This document shows, piece by piece, positions 1-10,658 of a DNA stretch of 64,000 bases. The DNA is taken from assembly GCA_965214695.1 (NCBI GenBank), contig OZ243967.1:1736001-1800000 (forward strand), written 5' to 3'. The first letter of the stretch is position 1. The number at the start of each line of letters is the position of its first letter. The notes under the pieces are model-generated. The model did not search any database and was not told where the DNA came from. It worked only from the letters and a program-made list of their open reading frames with translations. A program made the translations under genes and the position numbers. The DNA is from JAPOXR01 sp965214695 (GTDB lineage Bacteria > Pseudomonadota > Alphaproteobacteria > Rhodobacterales > Rhodobacteraceae).

Positions 1-343
1 CCTGCCTGCACCGGCTGGTGGCCGATTCCAGGTCGAGCCAGGACATGGCATCCAATGCCGGCATATCGCCAAACTCGGGATCATGCCGCGTCCAGACATC
101 GACGATCCAGCGCAGCAAGCGCTGGTTGTCGGTCATCAGCAAATTTGGCGCATCGGGCCATCCTGCCCCGCGCCCGGGCGCGCCGAGCAACAGGCAACCG
201 CTGCCCCGACCATGCGGCGACAGGCAAACGCGGAAGAACATTGCCAGCGAGACCGGCGGCCGATGGTCCTGGTCATGAAGGCCAATGCGGTGACTCTCGC
301 CGCACCACTCGACCCGACCGGGATTGATCGACAGCCGCTTCAT
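1..343 (-). CDS. Unknown protein coupled to a Rieske oxygenase (5' part only)
   Basis: An open frame reads leftward from an ATG whose last bases overlap the TGA of the upstream oxygenase gene (ATGA). It stays open for all 114 codons to the window edge, so only the N-terminus is seen. The protein begins MKRLSINPGRVEWCGESH and contains a later APNLLMTDNQRLL stretch. I do not recognise the family. The overlap implies translational coupling, so an accessory role for the oxygenase (a reductase partner or downstream catabolic enzyme) is plausible but is only inferred from position. Confidence 0.6.
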   Translation of the reverse strand, partial: MKRLSINPGRVEWCGESHRIGLHDQDHRPPVSLAMFFRVCLSPHGRGSGCLLLGAPGRGAGWPDAPNLLMTDNQRLLRWIVDVWTRHDPEFGDMPALDAMSWLDLESATSRCRQ

Positions 344-1695
344 TGCCAGCCAGCCTCGTATGCCTTCAGCTTCGAGATGATCGCCTGGCGGCGGTCATCC
401 CCCCTGAAGCCGTCAGCCGATACATAGATATCCGCCACTGCCAGCGCCACCTCCTTCAGCACCGCGGCGTCATCGCGGCCGGGCTGCGGCGGGATGCGCA
501 GCATGGTGTCGCCGCCATAGGTCGGGATCGGCGCCTCGTAGACCAGCGATGGCTGCGCTGCATCGGCGCCTGACCGGACATGCCTGATGGCGGCCCGGAG
601 CTTGCGGCGAACCTTGGCAACGCCGCGGTCGGTAAAGCCGAGATTCTCGCGCCGGTGGATGTTGCGTGGCCCCTGCGACACCCAGGCATCGTAGTCGCCG
701 GGATCCCGCTGGCGCTGTTCGTAGCTGCGATCGCCGCCCTGGCCGTAGAAATCGGTCTTGCCGAACCCGACCTCCTCGCGGTTGGTCAACCCGCGGGGAT
801 CATCGCCATCGCGGAAATGCCGCCATGCGATAACCATCGAGTTGGTGTCGTCGATCGGCGTCACCCACCTGCTCAGCCCGCAGCGGCCAAAATAGCGCGG
901 CTGGTCGGGCACCGGAAAATGCCCGCCATTCTGGGTAAAGCTCGGCAGCATCTTGTCGTGGATCCTGATCCAGATGATGTCGCCGACCCGGCGGGTATTG
1001 GTGTAGAAATCCCCGTATCGGCGTTCATGGAACTCGATCTTCGGCATTTCGGCAAAGGCCTCGATGAACTGCGTGCGAACGGCCCGCGTGTGCAGGTAGA
1101 CCACGTGGAACGGGTCCCAGGCATTCTCCATGACCTGCAGCCAGTTGCAGGGTGATTCGATCAGATAGGGGATCATCTCGTCGCCATCCTCGTCGAAGGT
1201 ATCCATCACCGGGAATGGCGGCATGGTCGTTGGCGGGCCGAGATAGGCAAATGCCAGGCCCTTGTACTCGATGACCGGATAGGCGCCGAGACGGGTCCGG
1301 GTCTTCACCTGGCTGGCTGGCGGCTCGCAGGGAGTCTCCAGGATGGTGCCGTCCACGGCGTATTTCCAGCCATGGTAGCTGCAGCGGATGCCGCCCTCCT
1401 CGACGATGCCGAATTCAAGTGACATGTTCCGGTGACAGCAATGCAGGTGGACCAGCCCGAGCCGGCCGCCCTTCTCCCGGAACAGAACGAGATCCTCGCC
1501 GAGTATCCTGGCGCGCAAGGGAAGCTCGCCGAGCCGGTCGGTCATCGCCACCGGCATCCAGTAGCGGCGCAGATACTCCCCGCAGGGAGTCCCCGGTCCG
1601 ACCTCGGTCAGTTCCGGGTCCGGCTGCTCCTTCCAGACATGCTGGCGTTCATGACCGCGGTAATCCCCCACGGGCACGGCAAATGGTGATGTCAT
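340..1695 (-). CDS. Rieske [2Fe-2S] aromatic-ring-hydroxylating oxygenase, alpha subunit
   Basis: This is predicted to be the catalytic subunit of a Rieske non-haem iron oxygenase, which uses electrons from a reductase and O2 to hydroxylate or demethylate an aromatic substrate in the cytoplasm. The N-terminal third carries the Rieske cluster motif, HCCHRN followed about 17 residues later by CSYHGW (Cys-x-His ... Cys-x2-His). The mononuclear iron site appears as ENAWDPFHVVYLH, matching the D/N-x-x-D-x2-H-x4-H pattern of phthalate-dioxygenase-type alpha subunits. Length (451 aa) fits that class. I chose the ATG at 1695 because a GGGAAGG site lies just upstream; a TTG eight codons earlier is possible. 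The next gene overlaps its stop. Substrate cannot be inferred. Confidence 0.88.
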   Translation of the reverse strand: MTSPFAVPVGDYRGHERQHVWKEQPDPELTEVGPGTPCGEYLRRYWMPVAMTDRLGELPLRARILGEDLVLFREKGGRLGLVHLHCCHRNMSLEFGIVEEGGIRCSYHGWKYAVDGTILETPCEPPASQVKTRTRLGAYPVIEYKGLAFAYLGPPTTMPPFPVMDTFDEDGDEMIPYLIESPCNWLQVMENAWDPFHVVYLHTRAVRTQFIEAFAEMPKIEFHERRYGDFYTNTRRVGDIIWIRIHDKMLPSFTQNGGHFPVPDQPRYFGRCGLSRWVTPIDDTNSMVIAWRHFRDGDDPRGLTNREEVGFGKTDFYGQGGDRSYEQRQRDPGDYDAWVSQGPRNIHRRENLGFTDRGVAKVRRKLRAAIRHVRSGADAAQPSLVYEAPIPTYGGDTMLRIPPQPGRDDAAVLKEVALAVADIYVSADGFRGDDRRQAIISKLKAYEAGWQ

Positions 1696-1902
1696 CGGCC
1701 TTCCCGACAGCTGCGCCAAGACCGGCCTTGGTCATCCTTCCGTCGAAGGCACCGCGGCCGGCGCTCATTCTATCAGCCCGGTGGTGGTGGCGCAAAATCC
1801 GCAACGCTGCCGCCCGGAAATGGCCTGGTCGCCGGAGGAACACGTCCCGGCGCGGCGGCGCAACCCGGCTCCCGGCCAGGGCTGCGCTGCCGGCAATGGG
1901 CG

Positions 1903-4017
<2,115 letters not shown>

Positions 4018-4158
4018 ACCTTATCCTTTGACTACCCGTCAGCAGCTTCTGCCCGGGTTCATTCGCTGCATTGATTCCTGTCAGACCGGCGCGGCAGCGC
4101 TCGCGCCAGCACAGTTGATTCCTGTTCGAGAAAGATGTTGGAAACCGGTCAGGCTTCG

Positions 4159-4188
4159 GCCAGCTCACGGAGGAGCCGTCCGGCTGGC
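4159..4188 (-). promoter_or_regulatory. Inverted repeat in the rpsO-pnp gap
   Basis: GCCAGC (4159-4164) and GCTGGC (4183-4188) can pair, with partial inner pairing of CGGA and TCCG, forming a hairpin 8 bases downstream of the rpsO stop. No U-run follows, so a Rho-independent terminator is unlikely. By analogy with rpsO-pnp operons it could be an RNA-processing or attenuation site; this is inference. Confidence 0.4.
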
Positions 4189-4195
4189 AAATCTG

Positions 4196-4465
4196 CTAGC
4201 GGCGCAGCCCCAGTCTCTTGATCAGTTCGCGGTAGCGGGCTTCGTCTCTCGACTTCACGTAATCGAGCAGCTTTCTGCGCCGCGATATCATTCGGTACAA
4301 CCCGCGGCGAGAATGCTCGTCTTTCTTGTGGACCTTGAAATGCTCGGTCAGTGTGGCAATTCTCGATGAGAGAATGGCGACCTGGACCTCCGGCGAGCCG
4401 GTATCTCCGCCCTTTGCCGAGAACTCACCGATGAGCTCTGACTTGCGCTCCGCTGAAATCGACAT
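4196..4465 (-). CDS. rpsO: 30S ribosomal protein S15
   Basis: S15 is a primary 16S rRNA-binding protein of the small-subunit platform. The 89-residue product starts MSISAERKSELIGEF and has the family signature GDTGSPEVQVAILSSRI followed by HFKVHKKDEHSRRGLYRMI and the RRRKLLDY segment. An AGGAG site lies just upstream; a second ATG one codon earlier is also possible. It precedes pnp. The usual upstream neighbour truB is absent; the DNA upstream is a gene-poor stretch holding an ATPase relic. Confidence 0.98.
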   Translation of the reverse strand: MSISAERKSELIGEFSAKGGDTGSPEVQVAILSSRIATLTEHFKVHKKDEHSRRGLYRMISRRRKLLDYVKSRDEARYRELIKRLGLRR

Positions 4466-4468
4466 CAT

Positions 4469-5716
4469 TCATCTCCTTCTCTGCGTTCCGCTGTCAGCCG
4501 GGATGTCGTCCAGCCGACAAAATTCGTCCTGTTGATTCGTTCCGGTGCCTGATGGGGCAATCCGAAGCCATTGTCAAAGGAAATTGAAGATCGCCGGCAT
4601 CCGCATTTCGCGGGTCACGACACGGGGAAATCCTGCGAGCCCGGGCCGGGCCGGGCGGAGCACCGGAAACAAGCAGGCCAGAACGCATCCTTGACAACAT
4701 ACTTGTTGCCATCAGATCAGTTGGCAGAAAGCAATGAATTGAAGGGGCGGGGGCAATTGGGTCGACAGCAAGAATTTCTTCGACCGCGAGCCGGAACTCG
4801 AGGCGCTGACGGAGCGGGTGCGGTAGGAATTCCACACCCGGTTGGCCGCACAGCGGCGAATGGGCAAGCCGGGCCTCGTCCGGGAGTTGCAGCGCCGCCT
4901 GGCCGAAACGGGCGAATTCGAGGTCATATTTGTCGACCTGGAGGCGGCCGCCAGCCCGGCAGATGCTGTTGCCCAGATCGGAATTCAAACCAAATCCGTG
5001 CTCACGGCATGGAGCCGGATCATCGCCCGTCAGTGACCTCCTGCTCCCGCTGAAGCCGGCGCTGGAGCGGGATCTCGGGCTGGAGCCGAGAGTGGCCAGG
5101 GAAGTCGAAGAGATTGCCGAAGACATACGCCGGGACCTGCTTGCCCGACCTGACGGCAAGGCCAGGCAACTGGCACCCTGATCGTTTTGACCAGCCCGGA
5201 CGTGACGGGGTGGCCGGCCGTAATGGCCAAGGGGGAGAGCGGGCGGTTCTTGCACGGCGCCTGTCATTCGGCGGCGTCGCATGACAGCTCGAAGCGGCGT
5301 CGACCAAGAGGTGGCAACCTGGAGGCACCGCATTCGGGTGCCTCGTTGATGGTGATCCGCAAGTGATGAGGAGGACCCTCCCTGTACGGCGTCACGGTTG
5401 GCTGACGTAGACGACTGGCGAGCCGGGCGCAGGATCGAGGAGAGAGCAGGCTGCCGGTTGCCAGGTCACCTGTCTTGCGATGGTAACTCCGGGGCAGGTA
5501 CTGCCCGGCCGCAACCGCAAGGACCCGCGACCAGTGACGGAACTGTCCCCCCTGTGGTGCTGGACTACACGCCCCATTATGCACCACACTCGACAATTGC
5601 AGCGGCGATGTTCCCGGTGATCATCGGGGCAGTGCTGCTGCAGAAGATTTTCCGGGATGCCCTCGCCGCTGGCCGGGGCGGACATTCCTGGCAGGTCACA
5701 TGAAGGGAGATGTTCA
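4469..5716. other. Gene-poor region between rpsO and the MscS gene
   Basis: About 1.25 kb without a convincing intact gene. It holds the rpsO promoter region, the decayed ATPase described separately, and a short open stretch at about 5037-5181 (KPALERDLGLEPRVAREVEE) that may be a further scrap of the same element. From 5190 to 5700 I see no supported gene; the open frames there are short and of mixed composition. Confidence 0.5.
4743..5036 (+). pseudogene. Relic of a P-loop AAA-type ATPase
   Basis: One reading frame gives NFFDREPELEALTERVR, then a TAG stop (4824-4826), then EFHTRLAAQRRMGKPGLVRELQ and FEVIFVDLEAAASPADA before a TGA at 5034. In intact stand-alone ATPases of this type the FFxRExEL opening is followed by a nucleotide loop of the form xGQRRMGKTSL. 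Here the Walker A Thr-Ser is replaced by Pro-Gly, there is no start codon near the beginning, and the C-terminal two-thirds are missing. The in-frame stop, degraded Walker motif and truncation make this a pseudogene. Such ATPases are common in mobile, often TA-like, accessory loci. Confidence 0.7.
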
Positions 5717-7063
5717 ATGGACGCTATCAATAAATGGCTGAATGTGCCGGAACTCTGGCAGTCGCTGACCGCGACCATCCACGCCCGCTACTGGTCAGTC
5801 GATACTCTGGTCCAGGCGGTGCTTGTCCTGGCGATTGCGGGGTTGGGTTATTGGCTCGGCGACATCTTGCGCCGCGCCTTGACCGGCCTCGTCGAGCACC
5901 GGCCATGGATTGCCGACAGCCGCGGCTTCGTCGAGCGCGCAATCGCCCGGTCGGGGATGATCACCATTGCCGTGCTGCTCTGGCTTGCCGCGGATCTGGG
6001 CCCGAGATCGGGTTTGCTGGAGACTCACCTGATCCGGACAATAGCCAGCCTGATGACGGCCTGGCTGGTCATACACATCCTGACCACCATCGTGGAGAAC
6101 AGGGCGCTGGCAAAGCTTGTCGCCCTGATGGCCTGGTTGATGGCGGCGCTGGCCATACTTGGGCTGTTCAGCGCGACCGTCACCCTGCTTGACAGCATCG
6201 CCATGACCTTCGGCGAATTGCGCATCTCGGCGCTGACCGTAGCCAAGGCCATCCTGGCATTCGGCATCCTGTTCTTTTGCACCATCGCCCTGTCGAATTT
6301 TCTTGAGCGGCAGATCAACCGCATCGAGGGGATGACGGCGTCGGCACAGGTGCTGATGAACAAGCTCATCAAGATCCTGCTGGTCATCGTCGCCTTCCTG
6401 ATCGCCATCAACAGCATCGGCATCGACCTGACCACCCTGGCCGTATTCGGCGGTGCGCTTGGCATCGGCATCGGCCTGGGGTTGCAGCGGATCATTTCCA
6501 ACCTGGTGAGCGGCCTGATCCTGCTGATGGACAAGTCGATCAAGCCGAATGACGTCATCGCCGTCGGCCAGACCTATGGATGGGTGGCGTCACTCGGGGC
6601 ACGATATGCCGTTGTCCGCACCCGCGATGGAATCGAGCACCTGATTCCGAATGAGGAGTTGATCATCCAGCGGGTCGAGAACTGGACACATAGCGACATG
6701 TCCATACGCCTCAAGATCCCGGTCGGGGTCTCATACAAAACGGACCTGCACCGGGCCATGCGATTGTGCGAGGAGGCGGCCCGGTCGGTAGACCGGGTGA
6801 TCGATGACCCGACGCCCCGTTGCCTTCTGACCGGGTTTGGCGAGAGTTCCGTCGACCTCGAAGTGCGGGTGTGGATCAGCGACCCGCCCGAGGGACGGGC
6901 CAATGTCGTCAGCCTGATCCTGCTCGAGATCTGGAACAGGTTCCACGAGGACGGGATCGAGATCCCCTTCCCGCAGCGAGATCTGCACCTGCATTGGGGC
7001 GGCCGGCAGCGAGGCGACCAGGACAGCCATGACGGCTTGCTGCCTGCCGCCGCCGGCACATGA
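5717..7063 (+). CDS. MscS-family mechanosensitive ion channel
   Basis: A small-conductance mechanosensitive channel that opens under membrane tension to release solutes during hypo-osmotic shock. The 448-residue inner-membrane protein has about five or six predicted helices (for example VQAVLVLAIAGLGYWL, LVALMAWLMAALAILGLF, ALTVAKAILAFGILFF). The glycine/alanine-rich pore helix TTLAVFGGALGIGIGLGLQ follows, leading into the conserved IISNLVSGLILLMDKSIKPND and the beta domain with NEELIIQRVENWTHSD. It is larger than E. coli MscS (286 aa) because of extra N-terminal helices. The start at 5717 is preceded by AAGGGAG; the frame extends 60 bases further upstream without a better site. It is monocistronic and convergent with cbiB. 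Confidence 0.93.
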   Translation: MDAINKWLNVPELWQSLTATIHARYWSVDTLVQAVLVLAIAGLGYWLGDILRRALTGLVEHRPWIADSRGFVERAIARSGMITIAVLLWLAADLGPRSGLLETHLIRTIASLMTAWLVIHILTTIVENRALAKLVALMAWLMAALAILGLFSATVTLLDSIAMTFGELRISALTVAKAILAFGILFFCTIALSNFLERQINRIEGMTASAQVLMNKLIKILLVIVAFLIAINSIGIDLTTLAVFGGALGIGIGLGLQRIISNLVSGLILLMDKSIKPNDVIAVGQTYGWVASLGARYAVVRTRDGIEHLIPNEELIIQRVENWTHSDMSIRLKIPVGVSYKTDLHRAMRLCEEAARSVDRVIDDPTPRCLLTGFGESSVDLEVRVWISDPPEGRANVVSLILLEIWNRFHEDGIEIPFPQRDLHLHWGGRQRGDQDSHDGLLPAAAGT

Positions 7064-7168
7064 CATCCGGCCCGGCGGCGTGATCCCGAAGCGGCGGCTG
7101 GGAGGCGGGTGCGGCGAGCGGATGCGGGCGGGCGGCCTCCATCGCCGGCAGTCCTGAACCTGCCCCCG

Positions 7169-8086
7169 TCAACTGGCCAGCCACAGGGGAATGCAGACCA
7201 GGATGATGCCGAGCCAGGCATTGCGTATGGCGTTCAGCGCATTGTCGATGTCGGCGCTCGTGAGTTCCTTCCGGCCGTTCGGGTTGATGTACGGGTCGTC
7301 CGCAATCTCGCCATCATAGACTCGAGGCCCCGCCAGGGCGACATCCAGCGTGGCGGCAATCGCCGCCTCCGGCCAGCCGGCATTCGGCGAGCGATGCGAG
7401 GATGCGTCATGGCGTATCGCCCAGAATTGCCGCCACTTGCCATTGGCGACGGCGATAAGCAGGGCAGCGATGCGGGCCGGGATCCAGTTCAGCACATCGT
7501 CGAGACGCGCCGTCGCCATGCCGAAATCCCGGTATCGTTCCGTGCGGTGGCCGATCATGCTGTCCGCAGTGTTGACCAGCTTGTAGGCCAGTATACCGGG
7601 AAGGCCGAGGAGCAGGAACCAGAATGCCGGCGCCACCACGCCGTCCGAGAACCCCTCGGCAGCACTTTCCACGGCTGCCCGGGCCACGCCATCGGTCTCC
7701 AACTGGCCCGTCTCCCGGCCGACGATCCGGGCCACTTCTCGCCTGCCCTCGCCCAGGCTCATTCGCAGCCCGTCGGCAACCGCCCTGACATGCTGGTTCA
7801 GGCTCTTGCCGGCAAGCAGGATTGCCGCCCCCAGCAATTCGAGAAGGCCAAAATCCGGCACCGCCCGGATGGCGTAGCCGACGGCAAGGGCAGCGATTGT
7901 CAGCACCGCGATGACCACGGCGCCCATCAGCTTCGGAGTCCTGCCCTGGTTGAACCTGCATTCGGCGGCCTCGATCACCCGGCCGATCAGCTTGACCGGA
8001 TGCGGAACCCGGGACCAGGCCCATTCGGGCTCACCGAGCAGCGCATCGAGCAACAGGGCGGCGATAAGGATGACCGGAATGGTCAT
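7169..8086 (-). CDS. cbiB: Adenosylcobinamide-phosphate synthase CbiB/CobD
   Basis: An integral-membrane enzyme that attaches (R)-1-amino-2-propanol (or its phosphate) to adenosylcobyric acid, a late step of cobalamin synthesis. The 305-residue protein opens ILIAALLLDALLGEPEW and includes the conserved HPVKLIGR, SLNQHVRAVADGL, GRETGQLE, ESAAEGFSDGVVAPAFW and NTADSMIGHRTERY segments, with several hydrophobic helices. I chose the ATG at 8086 because it overlaps the TGA of rnhB (ATGA), giving translational coupling; a longer open frame upstream lies inside rnhB. No other cobalamin genes or cobalamin riboswitch are visible in the window. Confidence 0.93.
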   Translation of the reverse strand: MTIPVILIAALLLDALLGEPEWAWSRVPHPVKLIGRVIEAAECRFNQGRTPKLMGAVVIAVLTIAALAVGYAIRAVPDFGLLELLGAAILLAGKSLNQHVRAVADGLRMSLGEGRREVARIVGRETGQLETDGVARAAVESAAEGFSDGVVAPAFWFLLLGLPGILAYKLVNTADSMIGHRTERYRDFGMATARLDDVLNWIPARIAALLIAVANGKWRQFWAIRHDASSHRSPNAGWPEAAIAATLDVALAGPRVYDGEIADDPYINPNGRKELTSADIDNALNAIRNAWLGIILVCIPLWLAS

Positions 8087-8748
8087 TGTCGTCCCCCGGG
8101 CACAATTGCCAGGGCGGCGCGAACCGGCGCAAAGCTCTGCCGGTGATAGCGGCTCGGTCCGAACAGGCGCAGGGCCTCCAGGTGCCTGGCAGTGCCGTAG
8201 CCATTGTTCCGGCGCCACTCATATTGCGGGTAGAGCCGATCAAGCGCCAGCATGCAGCCGTCCCGGGCCACCTTGGCCACGATCGAGGCCGCTGCCACCG
8301 AGGCCGAGAGCCGGTCACCTCCAACCACCGCCCGCGCCGGGCAAGGCAAGCCGTCGGCGATCCGGTTGCCGTCGATCAGCACGAAATCCGGCCTGGCCGC
8401 CAGGCCGGCCACCGCCCGCCGCATGGCGAGCATCGTCGCCTGGAGAATGTTCATGTCGTCGATCTCGCCGACACTGGCCGACGCCACCGAGTATTGCGCG
8501 GTCTGCTGGATCTCGGCGGCAATCCTCGCCCGCCTTGCCGCCGACAATCGCTTTGAATCATCGAGTCCGTCCGGGATATTGCGCGGGTCGAGAATGACTG
8601 CCGCCGCATGCACCGGACCCGCCAGTGGCCCGCGACCGGCCTCGTCAACACCTGCCACCACATGGTAACCGTTTTCCTCGAGTTCAGCCTCGATGATGAG
8701 ATGCGGGCCGGTGATCGCCTGCTCCGGTTGACCTGCCCGTGGCGTCAT
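8083..8748 (-). CDS. rnhB: Ribonuclease HII
   Basis: RNase HII cleaves the RNA strand of RNA-DNA hybrids and initiates ribonucleotide excision repair. The 221-residue protein has the family blocks VAGVDEAGRGPLAGPVHAAAV (Asp-Glu catalytic pair), LIDGNRI, and SVAAASIVAKVARD, with NGYGTARHLEAL near the C-terminus. Length is normal. It is the first gene of a two-gene unit with cbiB, which overlaps its stop by four bases. Confidence 0.96.
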   Translation of the reverse strand: MTPRAGQPEQAITGPHLIIEAELEENGYHVVAGVDEAGRGPLAGPVHAAAVILDPRNIPDGLDDSKRLSAARRARIAAEIQQTAQYSVASASVGEIDDMNILQATMLAMRRAVAGLAARPDFVLIDGNRIADGLPCPARAVVGGDRLSASVAAASIVAKVARDGCMLALDRLYPQYEWRRNNGYGTARHLEALRLFGPSRYHRQSFAPVRAALAIVPGGRQ

Positions 8749-8788
8749 TCGCCGGCATCCGGAGCCGGTGACCTGCGGATGGCACAGA

Positions 8789-9208
8789 TCAGTAACTTGC
8801 GCTCAGCCGAAATCCTTCACGCTGCATGCAGTCATAATCGTAGAACTTGACCAGGAAATCGCCCCGCCACTTTTCCTGCAGGCACACCCTGGGCGTCGGC
8901 AGGCACGGCAGGCCGTCGCTTTCGACCCAGATGCTGCCATTCCAGACTGGCGAGGTGCAGACCCGGTTCTCACGGAGCCGGCTTTCGATCGCGTTGCGCG
9001 CCGACTGCGCCGCCGCCTCGGCCGCACGCTCCTCGCGCTTGCGCTCCTTCCTGGCCTGGGCGGCAATCAGCGCCAGCGCCGCCACACCGGCCACCGCCTT
9101 CCACGTATCATCGCTGTCAGCCCGCGCCGGCGCACTCGACACTCCCGCCGCGATCGCGGCTGCTGCCACCACCACCAAGGCCCGCCTGGCAAATCCGATA
9201 CAGTTCAT
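8789..9208 (-). CDS. Small secreted protein of unknown function
   Basis: I do not recognise the family. With the ATG at 9208 the 139-residue product begins MNCIGFARRALVVVAAAAIA and has a clear Sec signal peptide ending near APARA. A charged, alanine/arginine-rich helical segment follows (QARKERKREERAAEAAAQSA), then a small C-terminal domain with four cysteines (VCTSPVWNG, LPCLPTPRVC, DYDCM) and several aromatics (SIWVESDG, FLVKFYDYD). The layout suggests a periplasmic protein with a membrane-proximal helix and a disulphide-bonded C-terminal domain. An upstream in-frame extension lacks a signal peptide and was rejected. Confidence 0.7.
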   Translation of the reverse strand: MNCIGFARRALVVVAAAAIAAGVSSAPARADSDDTWKAVAGVAALALIAAQARKERKREERAAEAAAQSARNAIESRLRENRVCTSPVWNGSIWVESDGLPCLPTPRVCLQEKWRGDFLVKFYDYDCMQREGFRLSASY

Positions 9209-9564
9209 CTTGTCTCGCCCACATCCACCTGGACCCAATATCGGCCAGATACCGCCGGAAATCAAGGTTCCGTCGGCACCCGAAGCATCGCCGCGACATG
9301 GCCGCCCCCAATCCGAACCGGTTGGCATCCATGTGAATGATGCCCAAACGATGTGTTTGTCTATGGCACCATCAATTGGCGGCACCGCCAAGATCCGGAC
9401 CGACGCCCATGACCGTCGCTAGGCAAGGGGGCATCGTCACCATCGCCCGCCTGGCAGTTGCCGCCTGCGGCCGGAATCTGCTTCCCGTCCACCGATTTCA
9501 ACGCCGGCCGGGCCATCAATCTCGGGGGATGAATTTGTGATGCCTGATCTGGTCCGGCCTTGCG
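9209..9564. other. Intergenic region, nothing recognised
   Basis: The 356 bases between two leftward genes presumably contain the promoter of the small secreted protein. I see no further gene, RNA or strong hairpin. Confidence 0.4.
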
Positions 9565-10473
9565 TCACGGGTTGCCGGTTGGCGTTGCGCCGCCCGACCG
9601 GGACGTGCGTCCCGGCCTCGCAAGCGTTCGGGAAGCCCTGGCCGGATGGCCGTCCGCTGTCCGCCTTGCTGCCCACAGCGATGCCGGCCGGCCTCGCTCG
9701 GGACGCACGGCGTCGGGTTCGGGACGCATGGCGCTGGCTCTGGGCGCCACGTCGCCGTGTTCGGGACGCATGGCCTGCGGTCGCATGGCACGCTCCGGGT
9801 GCATGTCGAAATCGGCTCTCGGATCGGCACTCTCGTGCGCAGTCGGTTCGGCGTGCTGCCGGAAGGCTCCGCTCTGGCGCACATAGCGCTGGAAATTTCC
9901 CGGATCGAGCGGGGTGTCCCAAACCGCTTCGTAAACCTGCCTGAGTTCCCGGATCGTGAATTTCGGCGAACAGAACCAGGCGGCCAGGGCGGTATGCTCC
10001 AGGCTGGACCGGATGCGGTCCACGGCGTCCCTGACAATCTGCCCGTGATCGAAGGCAAGGCGGGTGGCACCGCCCTCGATTCCCGCCACCGGCACGAGGT
10101 CGGGGCTGGTGGCGTCCCCGCCGCCCCGGAGCAGCGGCACGTCGGCGGTGACCGCCCAGAAGGCAATGGTGACCACCCGCATGCGCGGATCCCGGCCGGG
10201 AGCGCCATAGGCGGCAAGCTGCTCCAAATGCCAGGCCCCCCTGGTCAGCCCGGTTTCCTCCGCAAGTTCCCGGGCCGCGGCAATTTCGAGGTGCTCGTCC
10301 GGGTGCACGAAGCCGCCGGGCAAGGCCCAGGCACCTCGATAGGGCTCGCCTCCCCGCTCGATCAGCAGCACCTGGAGCGCATCGTCCCGGATGGTGAACA
10401 ATGCCACGTCGGCAGTGACCGCAAATGGCGGGTATGACGTTGCGTCGTAGTCGGACAGGCTCTCGGAAGTCAT
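9565..10473 (-). CDS. nrtR: NrtR-type Nudix/winged-helix regulator
   Basis: Residues about 15-150 form a Nudix domain with an intact Nudix box (GFVHPDE then RELAEETGL, the Gx5Ex7REUxEExGU pattern). Residues about 165-230 form a small winged-helix domain (FTIRELRQVYEAVW ... NFQRYVRQSGAF). This is the architecture of NrtR, a repressor of NAD-metabolism genes that releases DNA on binding ADP-ribose or related ligands. The intact box means it could also hydrolyse the ligand. The C-terminal ~70 residues are low-complexity, Arg/Pro-rich with repeated MRPE/VRPE units, and may be disordered. Start at 10473 (MTSESLSDYD) resembles family members; the frame extends 12 codons further. It is divergent from the ARPP-1 gene with two palindromes between them. 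Confidence 0.85.
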   Translation of the reverse strand: MTSESLSDYDATSYPPFAVTADVALFTIRDDALQVLLIERGGEPYRGAWALPGGFVHPDEHLEIAAARELAEETGLTRGAWHLEQLAAYGAPGRDPRMRVVTIAFWAVTADVPLLRGGGDATSPDLVPVAGIEGGATRLAFDHGQIVRDAVDRIRSSLEHTALAAWFCSPKFTIRELRQVYEAVWDTPLDPGNFQRYVRQSGAFRQHAEPTAHESADPRADFDMHPERAMRPQAMRPEHGDVAPRASAMRPEPDAVRPERGRPASLWAARRTADGHPARASRTLARPGRTSRSGGATPTGNP

Positions 10474-10488
10474 CGTCAAAAAGATAAT

Positions 10489-10503
10489 TTGTCGTATTGA
10501 CAA
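10489..10503. promoter_or_regulatory. Candidate NrtR operator 1
   Basis: TTGTC-GTATT-GACAA is a perfect 5-bp-arm inverted repeat 16 bases upstream of the nrtR start, in the divergent nrtR/ARPP-1 promoter. Its position fits autoregulation. Assignment to NrtR is inferred from location. Confidence 0.55.
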
Positions 10504-10520
10504 TATCAAGCGGCAAATAT

Positions 10521-10537
10521 ATTGTCATAATCACAAT
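10521..10537. promoter_or_regulatory. Candidate NrtR operator 2
   Basis: ATTGT-CATAATC-ACAAT is a second inverted repeat related in sequence to the first (shared ATTGTC core), about 30 bases away. Two similar sites between divergent genes suggest that one regulator controls both promoters. Confidence 0.55.
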
Positions 10538-10658
10538 AAAAGGCGGGAGGCCGGTTCATGTGAATGAATTCGTGCCCACTCTCAACCTTCCACAGCTTTG
10601 CGTTCGCCGGGATGTTCCTTCCCTTCACCGTCCCGATGATCCCGTGATGGAGACGAAA

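Noticed and set aside
4494..5333. Long leftward open frame (279 codons) upstream of rpsO
   Set aside because: It overlaps the ATPase relic on the other strand, has Arg/Ser/Pro-rich shadow composition and no recognisable domain.
5398..5703. Short frame ending HSTIAAAMFPVIIGAVLLQKI before the MscS gene
   Set aside because: It has one hydrophobic stretch, but mixed composition and no ribosome site or family match; it overlaps other weak frames.
7109..8146. 345-codon rightward frame opposite cbiB
   Set aside because: It is the antisense shadow of the well-supported cbiB gene; high GC keeps it open.
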